Assembly (NCBI GenBank): GCA_003140275.1
Contig: PLJQ01000152.1
Location: 494 to 10,973, forward strand
Length of the DNA stretch: 10,480 nt
From: Limisphaerales bacterium
Lineage (GTDB): Bacteria; Verrucomicrobiota; Verrucomicrobiia; Limisphaerales; PALSA-1396
Reading direction: 5' to 3'
Shown here: positions 6,091-10,480 of the stretch, piece by piece
Numbering within the stretch: the first letter of the stretch is position 1
Layout: every line of letters starts with the position of its first letter
Translations under genes and position numbers: made by a program
Notes under the pieces: generated by a model
Seen by the model: the letters and a program-made list of their open reading frames with translations, nothing else
Database searches by the model: none
Told to the model about the DNA's origin: nothing

Positions 6091-6897
6091 TCAAATGGTT
6101 TGTGACAGAAACCCGCCATCGACCCGGATGTCTGTGCCGGTGACAAAACTGCTGGCCTCATGGCTGGCCAGGAAAATCGCTGCGCCAATCAATTCCTCCG
6201 CCTTGCCAAAACGTCCCATCGGTGTGTGACCGAAAATCGCCTGCGCGCGCGCGGTCGGCGTGCCGTCTTCGTTGAAAAGCAGGCGGCGATTTTGTTCTCC
6301 GGGGAAAAAGCCCGGCGTGATGGAATTCACGCGCACACCTTTGGTCGCCCACTCCCGCGCCAGAAATTGCGTCAGGCTCAAAACCGCCGCTTTGGCCGCC
6401 GAATATGCCACGACGCGCGATAGCGGAACATGCGCAGAAACGCTGGCGATGTTGATGATGCTGCCCTGGCCGCGGTTCAGCATCGCCGGCCCGAACTCCT
6501 GGCACGGCAGCAACACTCCGCCCACCAGATTGAGATCAAAACTGGCGCGCCAGTCCTCCAACGCAATTTGTTCCACCGCGCGGTCAGCGGTTACCGTCAC
6601 TTTCGGATCCGTGCCGCCGGCGGCGTTGAGCAGAATCGTCGGCGCGCCCAGTGATTTCTCAATGGCCTGGTGGGCGGTGTTCAAACTGTCACGGCTGATG
6701 GCGTTCACGGAGAAAAATGCCGCGTGACCACCGCTGGTTTTGATCGCATTGACGCGCGCTGCCCCGCGTTCCGCGTGGCGGCCAAGCACCGCCACCTTCG
6801 CGCCGGCCTGCGCCAGACCTTCGGCGAGCGCTCCGCCTAAAACGCCCGTTCCACCGATAACGACAGCGACTTCGGCCGCCAGATCAAATCGATTCAT
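6091..6897 (-). CDS. SDR-family oxidoreductase, fructuronate/D-mannonate reductase-like
   Basis: A 268-aa classical short-chain dehydrogenase. The Rossmann motif GGTGVLGG is at 15-22, LLNAAGG at 89-95, and the catalytic set is Asn123, Ser152, Tyr165 and Lys169 (YSAAK). The active-site lid reads TPGFFPGEQNRRLL (194-207), followed by HTPMGRFG. That lid is typical of the SDR-type enzymes annotated as D-mannonate oxidoreductase/fructuronate reductase, which reduce D-fructuronate to D-mannonate in hexuronate breakdown. Substrate assignment rests on motif memory and is only moderately sure; family membership is certain. The frame stays open upstream to 7053, but that extension would overlap the divergent DHH gene and lacks homology-like sequence, and the ATG at 6897 places the Rossmann strand correctly, after GAG as a weak ribosome binding site. 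Confidence 0.85.
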   Translation of the reverse strand: MNRFDLAAEVAVVIGGTGVLGGALAEGLAQAGAKVAVLGRHAERGAARVNAIKTSGGHAAFFSVNAISRDSLNTAHQAIEKSLGAPTILLNAAGGTDPKVTVTADRAVEQIALEDWRASFDLNLVGGVLLPCQEFGPAMLNRGQGSIINIASVSAHVPLSRVVAYSAAKAAVLSLTQFLAREWATKGVRVNSITPGFFPGEQNRRLLFNEDGTPTARAQAIFGHTPMGRFGKAEELIGAAIFLASHEASSFVTGTDIRVDGGFLSQTI

Positions 6898-7014
6898 AAA
6901 GCTCGGCCAAGTGTAGGATGCCCCGGCACCCGATAAAGGAAAAACTGGCAACGACGACCGCGCGCAAAAACACCGCTCGCCACTGGACCGAGATCGCGCT
7001 AGTCTGCCGGCCGC
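6898..7014. promoter_or_regulatory. Divergent intergenic region between SDR and DHH genes
   Basis: These 117 bp separate two divergent starts, so promoters for both directions must lie here or inside the neighbouring genes. I see a minus-strand TACACT close to the SDR start that could serve as a -10 box, but no convincing -35 at the right distance, and no operator dyad. Confidence 0.3.
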
Positions 7015-7959
7015 ATGGTTGATATGCCAAAACCCGAAGTGATTTTGACCCACGAGAGCGATCTCGATGGGTTGGTGGCAGGCGTTCTGTTAAAGCGGCT
7101 GGCAAAAAAATTGCACGGCGCGGATGTTCCGATGGAAGCGTATCATTACAACACCTGGCGACAACGCGAACCGCGAGAGACTGCCGCGTGGGTCTGCGAT
7201 CTGGGCTTTGAAGGACGACTCGACAAGCCCGCCTGGGTCATCATCGACCATCATGCCACCGAGGCATTGCCCAAGAACGCCCAACTCATCCATGATTTGA
7301 ACAAGTCGGCCGGCCTGCTTTGCTACGAACTCTGCCAACAGGAGGGCCTGGGTTCGCCGGCACTGGATCGGCTCGTTCATTTGAACAACGTGGCGGATTT
7401 GTTTTTGGAAGATGATCCCGACTTTGTGATCGCCAACGACTACGCCAATCTGGTCAAGACGTACCAGTTTTGGAATCTGCTCGCAATCATCGATGGCGGA
7501 CTGGAGCGACTGCTCGATCATCCGTTGCTGGAAGTCATGGCCATCAAACGCCGGATCGAGGATCCGCTGGGCTTTGCGTGGAGCAGGGAGAATGTCGCGG
7601 AAATCAGCCCGACCGTCGGTTGTGTCGATACGGTCATCGGCAACAACAATCTGATCGTCCACCAATTGCTGGAACAACAGGCGACGCCCTATCCGGTTTT
7701 GATCACTCTCTTTCGCAAAGCCAACAACACCGTCATCGTCAGTCTGCGCAGCAAGAACGGCGAGGCCATCAAAGTCGCCGAGAAACTTCAGGGCGGCGGC
7801 CACGCCAACGCTTCGGGCGCCACGCTCCCCCGCTCTGTGAAAACCATCCCGGATGCAATCGAATACCTCCGCCATCTTTTGCATCCCGCTCTCCAAAAAG
7901 TTGCGCCCTTAAACAATCTGGAAAGTTTGTTTGCCTCCATCGAGGTGGCGAAGAAATAA
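7015..7959 (+). CDS. DHH/DHHA1-family phosphoesterase
   Basis: A 314-aa protein with all the hallmark motifs of the family. Motif I is HESDLDG (His13, Asp16, Asp18), motif II WVCDLGF (Asp62), and motif III IIDHHAT (Asp78-His79-His80). The C-terminal DHHA1 motif is GGGHANASGA (260-269), which positions the substrate. The metal-binding residues are intact, so it should be a Mn-dependent hydrolase. Size and two-domain layout resemble NrnA-type nanoRNA/pAp phosphatases; a cyclic dinucleotide or other phosphoester substrate is also possible. No membrane segment, CBS or PAS domain is present, so it is cytoplasmic. It is the only plus-strand gene here. Start could be the ATG at 7015 or the one at 7024; neither has a clear Shine-Dalgarno sequence. 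Confidence 0.92.
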   Translation: MVDMPKPEVILTHESDLDGLVAGVLLKRLAKKLHGADVPMEAYHYNTWRQREPRETAAWVCDLGFEGRLDKPAWVIIDHHATEALPKNAQLIHDLNKSAGLLCYELCQQEGLGSPALDRLVHLNNVADLFLEDDPDFVIANDYANLVKTYQFWNLLAIIDGGLERLLDHPLLEVMAIKRRIEDPLGFAWSRENVAEISPTVGCVDTVIGNNNLIVHQLLEQQATPYPVLITLFRKANNTVIVSLRSKNGEAIKVAEKLQGGGHANASGATLPRSVKTIPDAIEYLRHLLHPALQKVAPLNNLESLFASIEVAKK

Positions 7960-7991
7960 GATGGTAAAAATGGCCGTCCGGCAATTCCCGA

Positions 7992-10205
7992 TCATTCGAT
8001 TTTAACGGCAAACATGGCCAGCGTTTCCAGGCGGGGCGCGGTGAACGTTGTCACTCCTTGTTGCTCGCGATGCTTGAGCGCCTTGTTGTCGGGCAATTGC
8101 ATGATCGACCGGATTCGTTTGCCTCCCAACCGCAGGCGAACCTGAATACCCTCCACCGGAATGTTGGGCAGTTCCTTCTGGAAATTGACCAGGCTCATGA
8201 CGTAGCGCTGCCGCTCCGGCTGATGGAACATGGTCATCTCGACCGCGGCCGGCGCGTCGGACTCGTAGCGGTAACTGTCGTTGAGCAACCGGACCAGTTT
8301 GATGAAGGTATCGCTCAAACCTTCGATGGTTTCCAATAAACTGCTGCAATACACCGTCCGACCTTTTCCGAATTGATGGAGCACCACCTCCGGTCGCTCC
8401 GTGGGTTGCCAGGGCGGGTTGCTGTGGATGGAGGAAAATTTTGTCGGGTCGGTCGTTGGCCATGGCAACGTCGTGGTGGCCAGCACTTCCGCCGCTGGAT
8501 GCGCCTTCACTTCCATGCCAAAGCCCTTGGCGAACGGCGGATACCTGGCGTTCCAATTTCCGAAACACCTTTGTCCCGCGGCAGTGGGCGCAATATAATG
8601 CTCCCGGTCCTGCCAGTCGGCTTTGACGAGCGAAACTCCCAGCACCTCCGCCAGCATGAAGTCTTTTTGCAATTGACCGCGTTTGTTGACGAGGGAAGTA
8701 CCGCCGCTGGCGAAGAGCGTTCCGCCACCACGAACCCATTCGCGAATGGCCGCGATCTCCTCCTCATCCATCAGGTTGACGTTGGAAAGAACAAGCACCT
8801 TGCACTCTGCCAATTTGGACAACGAGCGTTTGGTGACGACGCCGAACGGCAGATGGTTCGCAATCAGCCAGCGGCTGGCCGTCATCGCGCCCGCCGTGTG
8901 CGCATCGGAAGTGTCGGCCTGGCTGATGGGCTTGCCGTTGCCTTTGAAGTTAAACTTCGACTCCAGGCTGTAATAAACGGCGATGTCCATGACGCGCTCG
9001 CCGCCGAGATGCGGATAAAAAGGCATCAATCGGTCAAAGATCCGCCCCATCCGCTCATGCGCATTGGGATTGACCGTCCCAACCGGATCGATGGCGTCAA
9101 TGAAAACAAAGGCGGCGCTGTCGGCAATCGCAGCGGCGGCTTTGGCTTCGAGCAGTTCCTCGGATTTGCGGCCGGTGTGATCTCGCAGTTCCATGGAAAA
9201 GCTGGTTTCGTAGGCAAACGGTCGATTGGGCGTGAGGTCTTCGAGCAATTTGCGCACGAACGAGCCTTGAAGTGAGTCGCCGTAAAAATCTCCTTGAAGG
9301 AAATCATTCTGTTGCACGAGTGGCGACCCGACGCCGAACGTCCAGTTCAACGGGTAAGTTGAAGATTGATGTTCCACGGTGGCGGTTGGCTTGAGTCTGC
9401 GCACCGTTCCAGTGGCGATCGCGGCGAACTCAGCCAGCCACTCTTCCCGCTTTCGTTGCAAGGTCACCCAACGCTCGTCCAGCCAGTTGACCGTCGTGGG
9501 CATTTCTCCACCCGCCTCGTCCGCGAACCGCTTGCGGCAATGCGCGCACTAACAAACACCGACCCAGAACGTCATGTCGAACCGCATTCCCTCGAAGTCA
9601 AATGCGCGGCACATTTCCCCGACCCACGCTCGAACGTATTCGCGGTACGGCGAGTTGGGACAGACCACCCCGTAGCGGCTGCCCGTGCCGTATTGCGCGC
9701 CGTCGTGCTTTTCCATGCGCCATTCCGGATGCTGGTCGAACGCCCAGCGGTCGTGAATCAAACTGGTGTAGAGCACCACCGCTATGTTGTGAGCGTGACA
9801 ACGGTCGATCATCTCTTGAACAATGTTACGGCCTTTGAGACCGCGATGTTGCTGGCCGATCCTGGTGGGATAGTTGAACAAACCAACGTGCGAGTGGGCG
9901 TAGCAGACGATTGATTGCGCGCGGGACTTGACCAACATTTGCACGTACTGATTGGCATCGAACTCCGAAAGGAACTTCTCGTCCCAATCCGGAATGTGCA
10001 TGTCGATTACGGCGCGGCGGTAAGCGGTTTCATACCATTTACCGGGTTGCGGCGCGCGCAATGGCTGGCCGGCGATTTGTTTTTGCGCAACCCGGGCCAG
10101 GAGGCTTCCCGGGGAAAGCGTGTTGAGGCCAATCAGACCGAGAGAAGCCGACGCGAGAAAGTTCCGACGCGAGAGCTGGTGGATCGCCTGGTTCATTGAA
10201 ACCAT
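7992..10205 (-). pseudogene. Tat-exported glycoside hydrolase-like protein, interrupted by in-frame TAG
   Basis: One continuous reading frame from the ATG at 10205 to the TGA at 7992 encodes a roughly 737-residue protein, broken only by TAG at 9549-9551. Before the stop there is a Tat signal (SRRNFLASASLG) and a barrel-like region with HSHVGLFNYP, IDRCHAHNIAVVLYTS, QHPEW and FDFEGMRFDMTFW, resembling the hypothetical glycosyl hydrolase 6 (GHL6) family. Directly after it come CAHCRKRFADEAGGE, the rest of the barrel, a trimerisation/amidotransferase-like domain (VLVLSNVNLMDEEE, WVRGGGTLFASGG) and a C-terminal beta domain. A sense codon in place of TAG would restore C-x-C-A-H-C. The AAGG before 10205 favours that start; 10196 and 10223 are alternatives. 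The second part alone (ATG 9503, after GGAG) would lack export signal and part of the barrel. Substrate is unknown. Confidence 0.82.
9549..9551 (-). other. In-frame TAG codon inside the glycosidase-like gene
   Basis: The codons around it read TGT-TAG-TGC-GCG-CAT-TGC, that is C-stop-C-A-H-C, and the frame is open on both sides. A single base change from TAC or TAT would give a tyrosine here. No length change is involved, so this is a nonsense codon and not a frameshift. Confidence 0.9.
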
Positions 10206-10480
10206 TCTGCCTTGCAACCGCACTCAAAGCAATCCTTGACCCGAAGGCTGATCTGGCAAGCGCGCCCGGCAAATCCTGACGCCGGAGCAGTTTGCCTCGT
10301 ATGAAAAGTTTCAAACCGCCCGGCGGGAGATGCAATTGACGCCATGCGGATGGCCGCCAAAGGGTTTGCCCCAAAGGCGCGGCCAAATAGCGGGAGGGGT
10401 TTTCCGCCACCACGCGGCACCCTTTAGCTCGTGTACGGAAATGCGACGACGAGCGGATTCTACCGTTTGGTGTCCACGCT
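10206..10480. other. Upstream region of the glycosidase-like gene, no gene recognised
   Basis: No convincing coding sequence is seen on either strand up to the window edge. Overlapping minus-strand frames exist but lack domains and compete with one another. The promoter of the glycosidase-like gene should lie here; I could not pick out a reliable -35/-10 pair. Confidence 0.45.

Noticed and set aside
6898..7053. N-terminal extension of the SDR protein
   Set aside because: It would overlap the start of the divergent DHH gene, and the ATG at 6897 already gives the normal SDR N-terminus.
7090..7896. Minus-strand open frame of 268 codons
   Set aside because: It is antisense to the DHH phosphoesterase, where all catalytic motifs are intact.
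8373..9275. Plus-strand open frame of 300 codons
   Set aside because: It is antisense to the glycosidase-like gene and has no recognisable domain.
10428..10480. Plus-strand fragment reading GFYRLVST, like the tail of secreted verrucomicrobial proteins
   Set aside because: A TAG lies directly upstream in the frame, no coding sequence precedes it, and the window ends; it is too short to call.

Overview
The window looks like a chromosomal segment of a moderately GC-rich, free-living member of the PVC group, most likely Verrucomicrobiota (Pedosphaera/Limisphaerales type). This is inferred from gene style, not from a marker gene. The clues are a secreted 39-residue-repeat propeller ending in a 'FYRVVTP'-type tail, an exported PQQ-like propeller starting with a 'DWAQWRGPERTG' motif, a Tat-exported glycoside hydrolase-like protein, and many long non-coding gaps. 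There is no rRNA, tRNA, CRISPR array, transposase, integrase or phage gene.

Layout: all genes but one are on the minus strand. From right to left they are: a Tat-exported glycosidase-like gene (10205-7992) interrupted by one in-frame TAG; an SDR oxidoreductase resembling SDR-type fructuronate/mannonate reductases (6897-6091); a four-helix-bundle (S23/IVP family) gene (5981-5661) overlapping by ATGA a small secreted protein (5664-5251); a 48-codon coding-like scrap (5250-5104); a LarA-type nickel-pincer racemase/epimerase homologue (5074-3794); a secreted seven-bladed propeller (3755-2625); an exported protein of unknown function (2533-1661); and the first 241 codons of a PQQ-like propeller (723 to beyond the left edge). 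The one plus-strand gene, a DHH/DHHA1 phosphoesterase (7015-7959), diverges from the SDR gene and converges on the glycosidase-like gene with a 32-bp gap.

Non-coding regions: 724-1660 is a gene-free stretch holding a composite repeat. In it, two direct repeats of about 50 bp enclose two inverted GC-rich hairpins, a REPIN-like arrangement. Palindromes built on TGGTCA/TGACCA sit just after the SDR stop and at the LarA start, and so bracket the four-helix-bundle cassette. No rho-independent terminator with a clear U-tract was found.

How the genes may work together (inference): the LarA homologue, the SDR enzyme and the glycosidase-like protein fit breakdown of plant or algal glycans and processing of the resulting sugar acids. 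The larB, larC and larE cofactor genes are not here and would have to be elsewhere. The points most worth following up are the amber codon inside the glycosidase-like gene, the repeat-bracketed cassette between SDR and LarA, and the composite REPIN-like element. I see no clear new defence or mobile system.
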